DNA of 64,000 bases from Paenibacillus campinasensis (GCF_002272015.1 NZ_NPBY01000047.1:35182-99181), one strand, 5' to 3'. Shown: positions 35,603 through 44,771, numbered from the stretch's first letter. Numbers and translations are program-made. The notes: generated from the letters alone by a model not told the origin.

Positions 35603-36892
35603 CTAGAGTGCGGCGGTCGTGGAGACGGAGGGGTCCTTCCGCTCGCGAAACAACCGGTAATAAAGGATGGATGATACGACATACAGCACGCCCGTAATGC
35701 AGAAGGTAATGGCATAGCCCCAATAACTGCCGTACGTTGTCACCAGCGAGGATTGAACAGGCCCCATCGTCGCCCAGCCGAGCATGAACGCCGTTTGGGT
35801 GATGGAGTTGGCAATGCCTCTGCGGTGGTCAGGCACCCGGTCGATCAGAATGGACGCCTGAATCGGATTGGCTGCATTCATCAAGGCCTGCCGGAACAGG
35901 AATCCGAGCGACGCCACTAACAATATGTTGGTGAAGCCGGTCAGCAGCAAGAATGGCAGGGACAGCACCTGGAAGAAGACGACCGCTTTGATCGCTCCGA
36001 TGCGGTTCACCAGTGTCGGTCCGATCATCATGGACACAATGGTCATTACCTGTCCGAGTGAGATCAGGATGCCGACAGCCGACAAGGAGACGGAGAACCG
36101 GTTCGTAAAATATAGATTCAGGTAAGGCACGACGAGGCCTGAGCCTAGCCCGATAAGCAGCTGGGTGGCAGCGAATTGACCGATGATCTTGAACTCGCCG
36201 CGCCGATCCTGCAGCTGTAGCTGCGGATTGGGGGCAGCGTCTGCCGCAGCTTTAGGCGGTTCGGATTTTCGCTGTTCGCTCTTCTTCATCTCGGTTGTGA
36301 ACAACAATGGAATAAAAGCCAGAAAGGTGGCCGTTCCGCCGATAAATAGCGAGATTTTCAGACTGTCGATTCGGTTTAACCCGAGCACTTGCAGGAAGTC
36401 GGCCAGAAATCCGCCGCCCATGCTGCCCAGCACCTGGGATGCCAGCACAAGCGAGGCGTGAATGCTGAAGATGCGCATCCGGTCCGCTTTGGTTGTGTTT
36501 TCCGCCAGGAACGGAATGGCAAGCACCTGGAAGAAGGAAGAGAACAGTCCGGTATAAATCGCAAGTCCGAGCAAGCTCCATTCGCTTTCGAGAAATGAGC
36601 GGACAATGAGTCCGGCACCGCTAAGCAGTGCGCCGAGCACCAGAATGTTTTTGCGGCTTGTCCGGTCTCCCATGAATCCGATAGGAATAAACATAAGGGC
36701 CGTTGCCAGCGACTGAACGCTGACGACCGTACCGTTCATGGAGTCATCATACCCCAGGTTTTGTATGTACAGATTGTAGAGCACGCTGAACATGCCGGTT
36801 CCGATCTGGTAAAGCACGTTGGCCAGGAAAAACAGCTTGATATTTCGGGGCCATTGTTTCAAATCTTTCGCTGACTGATGTAATAGTTTCAT
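35603..36892 (-). CDS. MFS transporter
   Basis: A 429-aa major facilitator protein with about twelve membrane segments. The loop 2-3 motif is GFMGDRTSRKN (near residue 76), and the central cytoplasmic loop (about 195-225) is Lys/Glu/Pro-rich. RVPDHRRGIANSITQTAFMLG in the C-terminal half is typical of drug-type or sugar-efflux-type MFS members. AGGAGG stands 11 nt before the ATG; the frame extends to 37060 but that part lacks membrane character and a ribosome site. It is monocistronic. The substrate is unknown; efflux is more likely than uptake by family, but this is inference. Confidence 0.85.
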   Translation of the reverse strand: MKLLHQSAKDLKQWPRNIKLFFLANVLYQIGTGMFSVLYNLYIQNLGYDDSMNGTVVSVQSLATALMFIPIGFMGDRTSRKNILVLGALLSGAGLIVRSFLESEWSLLGLAIYTGLFSSFFQVLAIPFLAENTTKADRMRIFSIHASLVLASQVLGSMGGGFLADFLQVLGLNRIDSLKISLFIGGTATFLAFIPLLFTTEMKKSEQRKSEPPKAAADAAPNPQLQLQDRRGEFKIIGQFAATQLLIGLGSGLVVPYLNLYFTNRFSVSLSAVGILISLGQVMTIVSMMIGPTLVNRIGAIKAVVFFQVLSLPFLLLTGFTNILLVASLGFLFRQALMNAANPIQASILIDRVPDHRRGIANSITQTAFMLGWATMGPVQSSLVTTYGSYWGYAITFCITGVLYVVSSILYYRLFRERKDPSVSTTAAL

Positions 36893-37151
36893 AATGATGA
36901 ATGCCTCCTGTTTGCAGCAACCTTTATATTTTAACAGTTTCTGTATGGAGGGGAAAGGAAAAATGCAACACTGCTGGTAAGAGGCGTGACGAGTTATCAT
37001 CGCCCGACCAGCCCTCTTTAGCCCGAGGCTTCGAGGCGGCTTAATGTTTTCCATTTGCATGCTTGGCCCGGGTAGTCTATCATTGTTGTTTAAAGCGGTA
37101 TCATTTCAGATGCCGTAGATGAATAATGAAAGCGAGACGTGAGCAGCAATT

Positions 37152-37994
37152 ATGAGATCCATTGCATGGGTGACCGACAGCACTTGCACCATTGATCCTT
37201 TTTTTGCCAGGGATAACCACGTGTATATCGTCCCGTTACGATTGATCGTGGGGGAGGAAGTGTACAGAGAGAGCATTGACATTTCAGCAGAAGACTTCTA
37301 TGAAAAAATGAAGAACGAAAGCAAAATCAGCAGCTCGCAGCCGCCAGTCGGCGAATTTATCGAGCTGTACGAGCAATTGAAGGACAAGTACGATGATGTT
37401 ATTGCCATCCATTGTTCATCGGAGCTTAGCGGTACTCTCCATGCGTCCTTGCAGGCAGCAGAGATCGCTGAAGTGAATGTCGTCGGGATTGATTCCCAAG
37501 CAGGCGCATTCCCGCTGCGTGAAATGATTGAATCCGGCATCGAATGGTACAAGCAGGGAGATACGGTAGGGGTTATTAAGGAGAAGATCCAGAACATGGT
37601 GCAAAATTTGCGGTTCTATCTGATTCCGGCGAGCCTGCACCGGCTGCACAGCAGCGGCCGTGTATCCGGCACACAGCTTGCGGTCAGCCAGCTGCTTCGC
37701 ATCCATCTGCTGCTTCGCTTCGATCAAGGGAAGATCGTTGTTGCAGAGAAGATTCGGACGTTCAAAAAAGCCCGCCAGCGTATGATGGACGTGCTGAAGG
37801 AGGATATTAAGAAAATCCGCAAAGTATGTATTATGCATGCCAACAATGAGGAAGAGGCCAAGCAGATGGAGCAGGAGATCACCAGTTCCCATCCATCCTT
37901 GCAGACGGAGATTATGACCTTTATTCCTGTGGTCGGCATTCATGCCGGTGAAGGAACGATCGCCATGTCATGGATTCGCAATCATACAAGGTAA
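37152..37994 (+). CDS. DegV family protein (fatty-acid-binding)
   Basis: A 280-aa cytosolic DegV protein. The family binds long-chain fatty acids, and FakB members present them to the FakA kinase. Visible: IAWVTDSTCTID at the N-terminus (Ser contacts the carboxylate), SSQPPVGEFIELYEQL (about 55-70), IHCSSELSGTLHASLQAA (about 85-102), LHRLHSSGRVSGTQ (about 160-173) and the C-terminal VVGIHAGEGTIAMSW. No fakA-like gene is adjacent. The ATG has only a weak upstream site (GTGAG). Monocistronic by layout. Confidence 0.88.
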   Translation: MRSIAWVTDSTCTIDPFFARDNHVYIVPLRLIVGEEVYRESIDISAEDFYEKMKNESKISSSQPPVGEFIELYEQLKDKYDDVIAIHCSSELSGTLHASLQAAEIAEVNVVGIDSQAGAFPLREMIESGIEWYKQGDTVGVIKEKIQNMVQNLRFYLIPASLHRLHSSGRVSGTQLAVSQLLRIHLLLRFDQGKIVVAEKIRTFKKARQRMMDVLKEDIKKIRKVCIMHANNEEEAKQMEQEITSSHPSLQTEIMTFIPVVGIHAGEGTIAMSWIRNHTR

Positions 37995-38045
37995 GAAGCA
38001 GCACATTAGCATCGCAAGTTGCGTGCGAGAGGGGGCGGGGACAAG

Positions 38046-39413
38046 ATGTTCAGGAAATGGTCGATAGCGTCCTGGCTGCTGCTTGTTGTCCTCCTGGTGC
38101 CGCTCGGCAGCTGCGCTGGGGGCGCTAGCTCAGGCACGGGAGCGACAGATGCCCCGCACGAGGCGTCTGAGTCTGGGGCCGGCGGAGATACGTCAGGGCA
38201 GGAGTCCTCTTCGCCGGAAGAGCCCGGTGAGCAGGATGCGGGGAACGGAAGCGATGACTTGGCACCTGTTGAGGATGAAGGGGAAGACAACGGTTCAGGC
38301 CCGGACTCCGATGCTATGCTCCAGGCTGCAGCCGAACTGAGCCGCCTTGAGCTTGATGAGAAGATCGGCCAGCTCGTCATGGTAGGCATCGACGGGACGA
38401 AGATGGATGAGACCACCCGCCGCCTGATCCGAGACGATCATATCGGCGGCATTATCTTGTTCAGGGATAACATCGATAGCATGGAACAGGCGGTAGGGCT
38501 CATCAATGAGTTGAAGAGGGAAAATGCCGACAATCCGGTTCCGCTGTGGCTCAGTATCGATGAGGAAGGCGGGCGTGTCACCCGCTTCCCCGAGTCGTAT
38601 GTGAAACTGCCGTCAAGCCGCGACGTCGGCGGCAAGGGGGATCGCGAGCTTACCGAAACCTTCGGTTCGCTCATAGGGGCAAGGGTGGCCTCGCTGGGGC
38701 TGAACATGGTCTATGCACCGGTGCTGGATGTGGATAGCAATCCGGACAATCCGGTCATCGGCGACCGTTCCTTCGGTACGACGCCGGACAGAGTGGCCAA
38801 GCACGGCATCGCATCGATGAAAGGCATCCAGCGCGAAGGCGTCGTGCCGGTGGTGAAACATTTTCCCGGCCATGGCGATACCGCGGTTGATTCCCACATC
38901 GGATTGCCTGTTGTAAAGCATAGTCTCGAACGTCTGCACGAGATCGAACTGGTGCCGTTTCAGCAGGCGATCGAGCAAGGAGCCGATGTGGTCATGGTGG
39001 CCCATCTGCTGATGGAAAGCATCGATCCGGATACGCCTGCGTCCTACTCCAAGCCGGTCATTACCGGTTTGCTGCGCGGGGAGCTTGGCTTTACCGGCGT
39101 TGTCATCACGGATGATCTGACGATGGGCGCTGTTGCCGCCACCGCGGACATCGGCGAGGCGGCTGTGGCCTCGATAGAAGCCGGAAGCAATATCGTCATG
39201 GTCGGGCATGATTATGCCCAGGAGGAGGCTGTCATCAAGGCGCTGCAGCAGGCGGTTGAATCGGGGCGCATATCCGAGCAGATGCTCGATGACAGGGTTC
39301 TAGCCACTCTGGCGCTGAAGCAGAAGTACAATCTGGATCACGAGGAAGTGCCGATCCCGGATATCAACAGGCTGAACAGCGAGGCGGAAGCGGTGCGCAA
39401 GGCCATTAAATAG
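38046..39413 (+). CDS. GH3 beta-N-acetylhexosaminidase lipoprotein (NagZ-like)
   Basis: A 455-aa lipoprotein that removes N-acetylglucosamine from muropeptides in cell-wall recycling. The signal peptide ends at the lipobox LGSC (Cys23), followed by an acidic Ser/Gly/Glu/Asp linker (24-95), then the GH3 barrel. Substrate-binding and catalytic motif KHFPGHGDTAVDSHIGLP lies near residue 271 (the His of the Asp-His dyad), and the nucleophile Asp is in VITDDLTMGA near 354. The NagZ-type D-x-H (DSHIGLP) separates it from plain beta-glucosidases. The C-terminal GH3 domain of two-domain relatives is missing, as in short NagZ. GAGGGGG is about 8 nt before the ATG. Confidence 0.9.
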   Translation: MFRKWSIASWLLLVVLLVPLGSCAGGASSGTGATDAPHEASESGAGGDTSGQESSSPEEPGEQDAGNGSDDLAPVEDEGEDNGSGPDSDAMLQAAAELSRLELDEKIGQLVMVGIDGTKMDETTRRLIRDDHIGGIILFRDNIDSMEQAVGLINELKRENADNPVPLWLSIDEEGGRVTRFPESYVKLPSSRDVGGKGDRELTETFGSLIGARVASLGLNMVYAPVLDVDSNPDNPVIGDRSFGTTPDRVAKHGIASMKGIQREGVVPVVKHFPGHGDTAVDSHIGLPVVKHSLERLHEIELVPFQQAIEQGADVVMVAHLLMESIDPDTPASYSKPVITGLLRGELGFTGVVITDDLTMGAVAATADIGEAAVASIEAGSNIVMVGHDYAQEEAVIKALQQAVESGRISEQMLDDRVLATLALKQKYNLDHEEVPIPDINRLNSEAEAVRKAIK

Positions 39414-39454
39414 GTCCGGGCTCAGGCAGGCCTGGCGCTTCCTATAACATGATA

Positions 39455-39482
39455 AAACCCGATCTCAGGAAGAGATCGGGTT
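39455..39482 (+). terminator. Hairpin after the GH3 gene
   Basis: AACCCGATCTC-AGGAA-GAGATCGGGTT is a perfect 11-bp stem followed by ATGATGG rather than a T-run, so it is a weak or factor-assisted terminator. Confidence 0.55.
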
Positions 39483-39510
39483 ATGATGGTTCATTAATTA
39501 TACTAAAATG

Positions 39511-39539
39511 TTGAAAAAAAATCGAAAACATGATAGAAT
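39511..39539 (+). promoter_or_regulatory. SigA-type promoter of the sigma factor gene
   Basis: TTGAAA and TAGAAT are separated by exactly 17 bp, 89 bp upstream of the gene start. Confidence 0.7.
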
Positions 39540-39572
39540 GAGGGGTAAATAATTATTGGGCATTTGTCATAA

Positions 39573-39590
39573 TAATCTAATATTAGATTA
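39573..39590 (+). promoter_or_regulatory. Perfect 18-bp palindrome in the leader of the sigma factor gene
   Basis: TAATCTAATATTAGATTA is its own reverse complement. It lies 34 bp downstream of the -10 box and 37 bp upstream of the start codon, a position suited to repression. The protein that binds it is unknown. Confidence 0.6.
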
Positions 39591-39627
39591 GCACAAAATA
39601 TTGGGAATGTCAACAGGGGGGCATAGA

Positions 39628-40578
39628 ATGGAAAACCGTCAGAGTGCGGATTTTGCATTGGAACGTGAGATGGAAGAGGCGGAAAAAACGGCAGCTTCTC
39701 CAGCAGAAGATTTTTCCGTTCATGATGATCTATCGCTTCCGCCAGGCATCAAGATCAGCGATCCAGTTCGTATGTACCTGAAAGAAATCGGTCGTGTTCC
39801 CCTTCTCTCGGCAGATGAGGAAGTGGAATTATCGAAACGAATAGAGCAGGGGGACGAGGACGCCAAACGCCGGCTTGCGGAAGCCAATCTTCGTCTCGTC
39901 GTCAGCATTGCCAGACGCTATGCAGGCCGAGGCATGCAGTTTCTTGACTTGATCCAGGAAGGCAACATGGGTCTGATCAAGGCAGTTGAGAAATTCGACT
40001 ACTCCAAAGGGTTCAAATTCAGCACATACGCAACCTGGTGGATTCGTCAGGCAATCACGCGTTCTATTGCGGATCAGGCCAGAACCATCCGGATTCCGGT
40101 TCACATGGTTGAAACGATCAACAAGCTGGTCAGAGTGTCAAGACAGCTTCTGCAGGAGCTGGGGCGCGAACCGACGCCGGAGGAAATTGCTAAAGAGATG
40201 GACATCAGTCCGGAGAAGGTCAGAGAGATACAGAAGGTATCCCAAGAGCCTGTATCGCTGGAAACCCCGGTCGGGGAAGAGAGCGATTCGAATCTTGGCG
40301 ATTTTATCGAGGATCAGGACGCGCTTGCTCCGGCAGACGCGGCAGCGTTCGAGCTGCTGCGGGAACAGCTGGAGGAAGTGCTGGATACGCTCACCGAGCG
40401 TGAAGAGAATGTGCTTCGCCTCCGCTTCGGGCTCGAGGACGGAAGAACCCGTACCCTGGAGGAAGTCGGTCAGGTATTCGGCGTTACCCGGGAACGGATT
40501 CGCCAGATTGAAGCCAAGGCGCTGCGCAAGCTGCGTCATCCGAGCCGGAGCAAGCGGCTGAAGGACTTTCTGGAATAA
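39628..40578 (+). CDS. Sigma-70 family RNA polymerase sigma factor, SigA-like without region 1.1
   Basis: A 316-aa sigma factor very close to housekeeping SigA. Region 1.2 is [20 protein letters not shown] (about 44-63), regions 2.1-2.4 include [20 protein letters not shown] and [19 protein letters not shown], region 3 has [12 protein letters not shown], and region 4.2 is [20 protein letters not shown]. It lacks region 1.1: only about 40 acidic residues precede region 1.2. The dnaG gene that usually precedes sigA is absent, so this is probably a second, group 2 sigma rather than the housekeeping gene. AGGGGGG is 7 nt before the ATG. It has its own promoter, palindrome and terminator. Confidence 0.88.
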   Translation: MENRQSADFALEREMEEAEKTAASPAEDFSVHDDLSLPPGIKISDPVRMYLKEIGRVPLLSADEEVELSKRIEQGDEDAKRRLAEANLRLVVSIARRYAGRGMQFLDLIQEGNMGLIKAVEKFDYSKGFKFSTYATWWIRQAITRSIADQARTIRIPVHMVETINKLVRVSRQLLQELGREPTPEEIAKEMDISPEKVREIQKVSQEPVSLETPVGEESDSNLGDFIEDQDALAPADAAAFELLREQLEEVLDTLTEREENVLRLRFGLEDGRTRTLEEVGQVFGVTRERIRQIEAKALRKLRHPSRSKRLKDFLE

Positions 40579-40619
40579 TTCGGTACGATATGATGCTTTA
40601 AGCATACGATGTTCTGCAG

Positions 40620-40663
40620 ATCCCTTGAGACGGGCAGCTCGCTGCCGTTTCAAGGGATTTTTG
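40620..40663 (+). terminator. Rho-independent terminator after the sigma factor gene
   Basis: ATCCCTTGAGACGGGCAGC pairs with GCTGCCGTTTCAAGGGAT around TC, with one mismatch, followed by TTTTG. Confidence 0.92.
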
Positions 40664-40691
40664 TTTAATCTGTCGCTTGTGACGGCTCAGA

Positions 40692-40721
40692 TTGACACCG
40701 GTCAAGGTGTTGCATCATAAT
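40692..40721 (+). promoter_or_regulatory. SigA-type promoter of the MurB-like gene
   Basis: TTGACA and CATAAT are separated by 18 bp. ACACC/GGTGT flank a 6-bp centre inside the spacer and could be a small operator. Confidence 0.6.
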
Positions 40722-40789
40722 GATGTAGCATCCCGCAATGGATTAGAAACTGTCCCAACAAGCGGGCGGTAGAGGGAGTGACAGACAAT

Positions 40790-41836
40790 ATGAATGTACA
40801 TAATTCCGCTGTAGAGCGACTGTGCAGGCGCAATGTCCCTTTGGCGAAATTTTCAACATATGGCATCGGCGGTAACGCCAACTATCTGGCTATGCCCGAG
40901 ACGAGCGAGGAACTGGCCGAGCTGCTGCAGGACTGCAAGCGGCGCGGAATGCCCTGGTTTATCTTTGGCATGGGCTCCAACATTCTTTTTCCGGACGAAC
41001 CGGGGAGGGACACGGTGTTTATCACCTTGAAAAATATGGCGGAGATCAAGGCGAACGAAGATCGGTGGTATGTATCTGCGGGCACGCCGATGTCATTGTT
41101 ATCGCTGCTCGGACTCGTTGGCGGAACCGATATGCTGGATTTCACATTCCTGCTGCCGGGATGCCTGGGAGCTGGCATTTATATGAATGCCAAATACAAT
41201 GCACAGCAAATTTGCGACATCGTGGATGTTGTCTATTATATCGATACCGAGGACCCTTCGCTTCAGGTGCGTTCCATTTCTGCCGAGGACTGCCGGTTTG
41301 CTTACAAGCAATCGATCTTTCAGCAGCATCCCTGGATCGTGCTCGGAGCGGATCTGAAGCTTTGCGTCAGCTCCGAGGAACAGGTGAGAACCGCCGCTGT
41401 ATTGCTGGCAGAGTGGAAGGCCCGGGGGAGTCACCCGTCTTCGTTGCCGAGCTTCTTTTCATTCTTCCTCGGAGAGATCCATTCTTTGGCCGGACGGGGC
41501 ATTCAGACACCGCAAACGATGCTCGATATTATCCGCTACCGTACAGGCAAGAAGCACTTCGATTATCCATCATGCGGCTCGGTGTTTAAGAACAATTATG
41601 ATTACGGTGTTGCGACAGGCTTCCTGGTTGACAAGCTGAACCTGAAAGGGACGGAGCATGGGGGAGCGATCATCTCGCCGCATCATGGCAACATGATTTT
41701 GAATTACAATCAGGCGACCGCCGCGGATGTCATCTATCTGATTAATCTCATTACCGAGGCTGTCCATAAGGAATTCGGCTTTGTTCCGGAGCCGGAAATT
41801 GTGCTGGTTGAAGAGAAGGACAAAAATTCTCTGTAA
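40790..41836 (+). CDS. MurB-like UDP-N-acetylmuramate dehydrogenase, atypical
   Basis: A 348-aa FAD protein of the MurB family; MurB reduces UDP-GlcNAc-enolpyruvate to UDP-MurNAc with NADPH. The FAD domain shows STYGIGGNANYLAMP, GMGSNILF and GCLGAGIYMNA. The C-terminal domain has SCGSVFKN with the catalytic Ser, HGGAIISPHHGNMILN, and EPEIVLVEE with the catalytic Glu. Odd points: the usual YR-x-S is YKQS (Arg to Lys), GGxVxMNAGAYG is LGAGIYMNAKYN, and KHANF is PHHGN. It may be a specialised paralog. GAGGGAG lies 11 nt before the ATG; a GTG four codons earlier is possible. Not near a cell-wall cluster. Confidence 0.8.
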   Translation: MNVHNSAVERLCRRNVPLAKFSTYGIGGNANYLAMPETSEELAELLQDCKRRGMPWFIFGMGSNILFPDEPGRDTVFITLKNMAEIKANEDRWYVSAGTPMSLLSLLGLVGGTDMLDFTFLLPGCLGAGIYMNAKYNAQQICDIVDVVYYIDTEDPSLQVRSISAEDCRFAYKQSIFQQHPWIVLGADLKLCVSSEEQVRTAAVLLAEWKARGSHPSSLPSFFSFFLGEIHSLAGRGIQTPQTMLDIIRYRTGKKHFDYPSCGSVFKNNYDYGVATGFLVDKLNLKGTEHGGAIISPHHGNMILNYNQATAADVIYLINLITEAVHKEFGFVPEPEIVLVEEKDKNSL

Positions 41837-41936
41837 AGGAATTGGAATAAGTAGATTTTAACGCTATAATCAGATAGGTGAGCCTCTTTTATCGAGGTCG
41901 AAGAGGAATATGAATAGAATGAAAGGAGCAGTATAC

Positions 41937-42866
41937 ATGGCAAAAACATTGATCTTTGGTCACAAAAATCCGGATACGGATACGATTTGTTCTGCGATTG
42001 CCTATGCGGATCTGAAAAATCAACTGGGTCTGTCCGCCGAGCCTGTACGTCTGGGCGAAGTGAATGGAGAGACGCGTTACGCACTGGATTATTTCAAGGT
42101 GGAAGCGCCGCGTCTGGTTGAAACGGTAGCGAATGAGGCGGAGGAAGTCATCCTGGTCGATCATAACGAGCGCCAGCAAAGCGCTAGCGATATCGATAAA
42201 GTGCGCGTGGTGGAGGTTATTGACCATCACCGGATCGCTAATTTTGAAACAAGCCAGCCGCTGTACTATCGTGCTGAGCCTGTCGGCTGCACAGCGACGA
42301 TTCTGAACAAGCTGTACAAGGAGAAAGGCGTGGCCATTCGCAAGGAGATCGCCGGACTTATGCTATCCGCCATTATCTCGGACTCGCTGCTGTTCAAATC
42401 CCCGACCTGCACGGAGGAAGACGTTGCCGCTGCGCGCGAGCTTGCCGAAATCGCAGGCGTGGATGCGGAAAGCTATGGCCTGAGCATGCTCAAGGCCGGT
42501 GCGGATGTCAGCGACAAAACGATCGCCCAGCTGCTGTCGCTGGATGCAAAAGAATTCCAGATGGGAGAAGCGAAAGTGGAGATCGCCCAGGTGAACACGG
42601 TGGATACCAACGATGTGCTGTCCCGCCAAGCTGAGCTGGAAGATGCAATCCACGCAATCATCGCTGACAAAAATCTCGATCTGTTTGTGTTTGTAGTAAC
42701 CGACATCCTGAACAATGATTCGGTTGCGCTCGCGCTTGGAAAAGGGTCACAGGCGGTTGAGAAGGCCTACAATGTCACGTTGTCTGATAACAAGGCGCTT
42801 CTGAAAGGTGTCGTTTCCCGGAAATCCCAGATCGTCCCAGTACTTACGCAAGCTTTCACAAGCTAA
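41937..42866 (+). CDS. ppaC: Manganese-dependent inorganic pyrophosphatase
   Basis: A 309-aa family II (DHH) pyrophosphatase, which removes pyrophosphate in the cytosol. Metal-binding motifs are [19 protein letters not shown] (His7/Asp11/Asp13 region), ILVDHNE, and the DHH motif in [10 protein letters not shown] (near 95-98). The C-terminal DHHA2 domain contains [12 protein letters not shown] and the substrate-binding SRKSQIVP (Arg-Lys). Length and motifs are as in Bacillus PpaC. GAAAGGAG is 9 nt before the ATG. Monocistronic, with a strong terminator. Confidence 0.96.
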   Translation: MAKTLIFGHKNPDTDTICSAIAYADLKNQLGLSAEPVRLGEVNGETRYALDYFKVEAPRLVETVANEAEEVILVDHNERQQSASDIDKVRVVEVIDHHRIANFETSQPLYYRAEPVGCTATILNKLYKEKGVAIRKEIAGLMLSAIISDSLLFKSPTCTEEDVAAARELAEIAGVDAESYGLSMLKAGADVSDKTIAQLLSLDAKEFQMGEAKVEIAQVNTVDTNDVLSRQAELEDAIHAIIADKNLDLFVFVVTDILNNDSVALALGKGSQAVEKAYNVTLSDNKALLKGVVSRKSQIVPVLTQAFTS

Positions 42867-42878
42867 TCGCTTGCAAGC

Positions 42879-42913
42879 TGACCGGCCTCTTGCACAGAGA
42901 CCGGTCTTTTTTG
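42879..42913 (+). terminator. Rho-independent terminator of ppaC
   Basis: GACCGG pairs with CCGGTC, with CTCT/AGAG inside, followed by TTTTTTG. Confidence 0.85.
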
Positions 42914-43156
42914 CGTTTTAATATACAATCCCCCGCCCCCAGTACGGCTGCTCCTGGACGAAGATTGAAATATTGTCATGTAAATTATAACAATCTGAAA
43001 CCTTTATTCCGGAAATCAGATCATATAATAAGGATGCATATACTTATAAAAGGCGCGTTTGAGACGGCCAGCCTCCGGGTAATTTTTTCTGAAGGCAAAG
43101 CCTGCCCATATTAGACCTATCAATCACATCCCAACGTGAAGGAGCGACGACGGGAA

Positions 43157-43672
43157 ATGAAAAAATCAGCATGGAGAATGGTATTGTTCACTATCATTGT
43201 GCTCATGATGACAACCACCTCAGGAATGGCGTCAAGCAATAGCTATGAGCCTGTTCCGGAAGCTTCCAACCAGCAGGCGGTGTACATTCACTCCCTCGAC
43301 ATCCGGGGTGGTCAGCTGTACCTGGATGTGGATCCGATCACCTGGTATGAAGGAGAGGAAGCGGACAAGGTGTTCCGCGAGCGGGTACAGGATCCTGAGA
43401 TGACAGAAGCGCCGGACGGTTATTATATCGTGAACGATACCGAGGAGCATATAACACTGCCAGTGGATGAGCATGCGGAGATTCTGCTACAAATTTATGA
43501 TCGCACAGGCCAGTGGGAAGATGTGCAAATCGTCTGGAATGAGAAAGTAGCCCTGTCACGCTTTGGGGAGCTGTTCGCCAACGATGAGCTTGTAGATATG
43601 AAGTGGTTTCCGTATCACATCACCGTCAAGGACGGTGTGGTTGTCAAAGTGATCCAGCAGTACATTCCATAA
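43157..43672 (+). CDS. Secreted hypothetical protein (171 aa)
   Basis: A 171-aa protein with an N-terminal signal peptide (MKKSAWRMVLFTIIVLMMTTTSGMAS, cleavage near residue 26). The mature part is acidic with alternating beta-like stretches: VYIHSLDIRGGQLYLDVDPITWY near 45-65 and YYIVNDTEEHITLPVDEHAEILL near 92-115. The pattern YLDVDPITWYEGEEAD recurs in Bacillota exported proteins of unknown function, often annotated only as hypothetical. AAGGAG lies 12 nt before the ATG; the frame opens 7 codons earlier. Preceded by ppaC and its terminator and followed by a long terminator hairpin. Confidence 0.75.
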   Translation: MKKSAWRMVLFTIIVLMMTTTSGMASSNSYEPVPEASNQQAVYIHSLDIRGGQLYLDVDPITWYEGEEADKVFRERVQDPEMTEAPDGYYIVNDTEEHITLPVDEHAEILLQIYDRTGQWEDVQIVWNEKVALSRFGELFANDELVDMKWFPYHITVKDGVVVKVIQQYIP

Positions 43673-43707
43673 AATAATCTGACACGCCATAACGATCAGC
43701 ATAACAG

Positions 43708-43785
43708 AAAGCTGCCCGCGACCGGGACCGGCCACTGTCTGAAGGACAGGGAGGAGGTTCTCCGGATTTCGCGGGCAGCTTTTTC
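43708..43785 (+). terminator. Long terminator hairpin between convergent genes
   Basis: AAAGCTGCCCGCGA pairs perfectly with TCGCGGGCAGCTTT around a 47-nt loop with an extra ACTGTCT/GGACAGG-type stem, followed by TTCT. T-runs on both strands suggest bidirectional use. Confidence 0.85.
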
Positions 43786-43879
43786 TAATGGTCGCGGCTT
43801 GTACGTATTCCGCGGTGCAATCAGGCACTGTGGTTTTCACCTTCGCCTCAGCGCGAACCGTAGCGCCATGCTTCCGGCA

Positions 43880-44623
43880 TCAGCTGTGATGGCCGGCCGG
43901 GGGCTGCTTCGGGTACATCAGCTTGCCATGTACAAAATCAGTCACAAACTGGTTCAGCTTGGCGATGCGCTCGTCATATTTTTCCTTGCTGATCTTTCCG
44001 TCTTTCAGCTTCTGGTCCAGGCGCTGCGTAATGGATTTGACCTGGAAATCGATCACGTCCTGTACCGGCACGCCCTGCGCTTTGGCAATCTCGGCAAGGC
44101 TTTTGCCTGCCTGAAGCTGTTGTCTCAGCTGCTCCGGTGTCATCTTTAACAGCCTAGCAAGCTCGTTGCTGTCGGCCATCGCTTTGCCGTAGTGGTACGC
44201 CCGCGCATGCCAGCCGCCTTTTGAATCAAGCAGCCGATCCGCTGCGGCGGAGTAATCCACCGTTTTTCCGGATGTGGATGGATGGGAAGTGGCGCGATCC
44301 TTCATGATTTCCATCACTTTTTCCTTGATTTGCTCACGGGGAATGCCCTGTTGCTTGGCGATTTCAGCCAGTGAAGAAGTTTTCAGCTTTTCTTTCAGCA
44401 CCTGCGGTTCCAGCTTCACATAGTCAGCCAAGGCCCGGAACCATTTGCCATGCTTCCCTTCTGCATGCGGATGGCCCCCCGGCTGCTGTGACCGGACTGA
44501 CGGCATTGTTTCTTTCGGATTCTGCGCAGACAGCGCTTCTGCAAATGCAGGAAGACTGCATCCGAGGGCAAGGATTAACAGCAAAGGCAGCAGCGCTGCC
44601 AGTTTCAGATTGTTCCTGTTCAT
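43880..44623 (-). CDS. Secreted protein with repeated LAEIAK helical modules
   Basis: A 247-aa exported protein. Signal peptide MNRNNLKLAALLPLLLILALG with a cleavage site near ALA/AFA (residue 28-30). Two similar helical modules: SLAEIAKQQGIPREQIKEKV (about 100-120) and SLAEIAKAQGVPVQDVIDFQ (about 175-195), each preceded by a Leu-rich helix (LKEKLK, LRQQLQ). They look like HTH-like repeats seen in Paenibacillus exported proteins. The tail is His/Pro/Gln rich. AAAGGTGG is 7 nt before the ATG; the frame extends upstream to 44809 without a ribosome site. Function unknown. Confidence 0.75.
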   Translation of the reverse strand: MNRNNLKLAALLPLLLILALGCSLPAFAEALSAQNPKETMPSVRSQQPGGHPHAEGKHGKWFRALADYVKLEPQVLKEKLKTSSLAEIAKQQGIPREQIKEKVMEIMKDRATSHPSTSGKTVDYSAAADRLLDSKGGWHARAYHYGKAMADSNELARLLKMTPEQLRQQLQAGKSLAEIAKAQGVPVQDVIDFQVKSITQRLDQKLKDGKISKEKYDERIAKLNQFVTDFVHGKLMYPKQPPAGHHS

Positions 44624-44771
44624 ATGTGTAACCACCTTTCTTGATGATGGGCTTTGGATTGGCCCATGGTTGTCCAGTATGCCAAGTTCATCTTTTAAAG
44701 TAACCGTATCCCTGGAGAAAAATACATAAAATGGATCTCGATTTGCCGAGTTGTCATCCATGTGGCCGGGT

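Noticed and set aside
42890..43114. 74-codon frame between ppaC and the secreted protein
   Set aside because: It begins inside the ppaC terminator and has no ribosome site.
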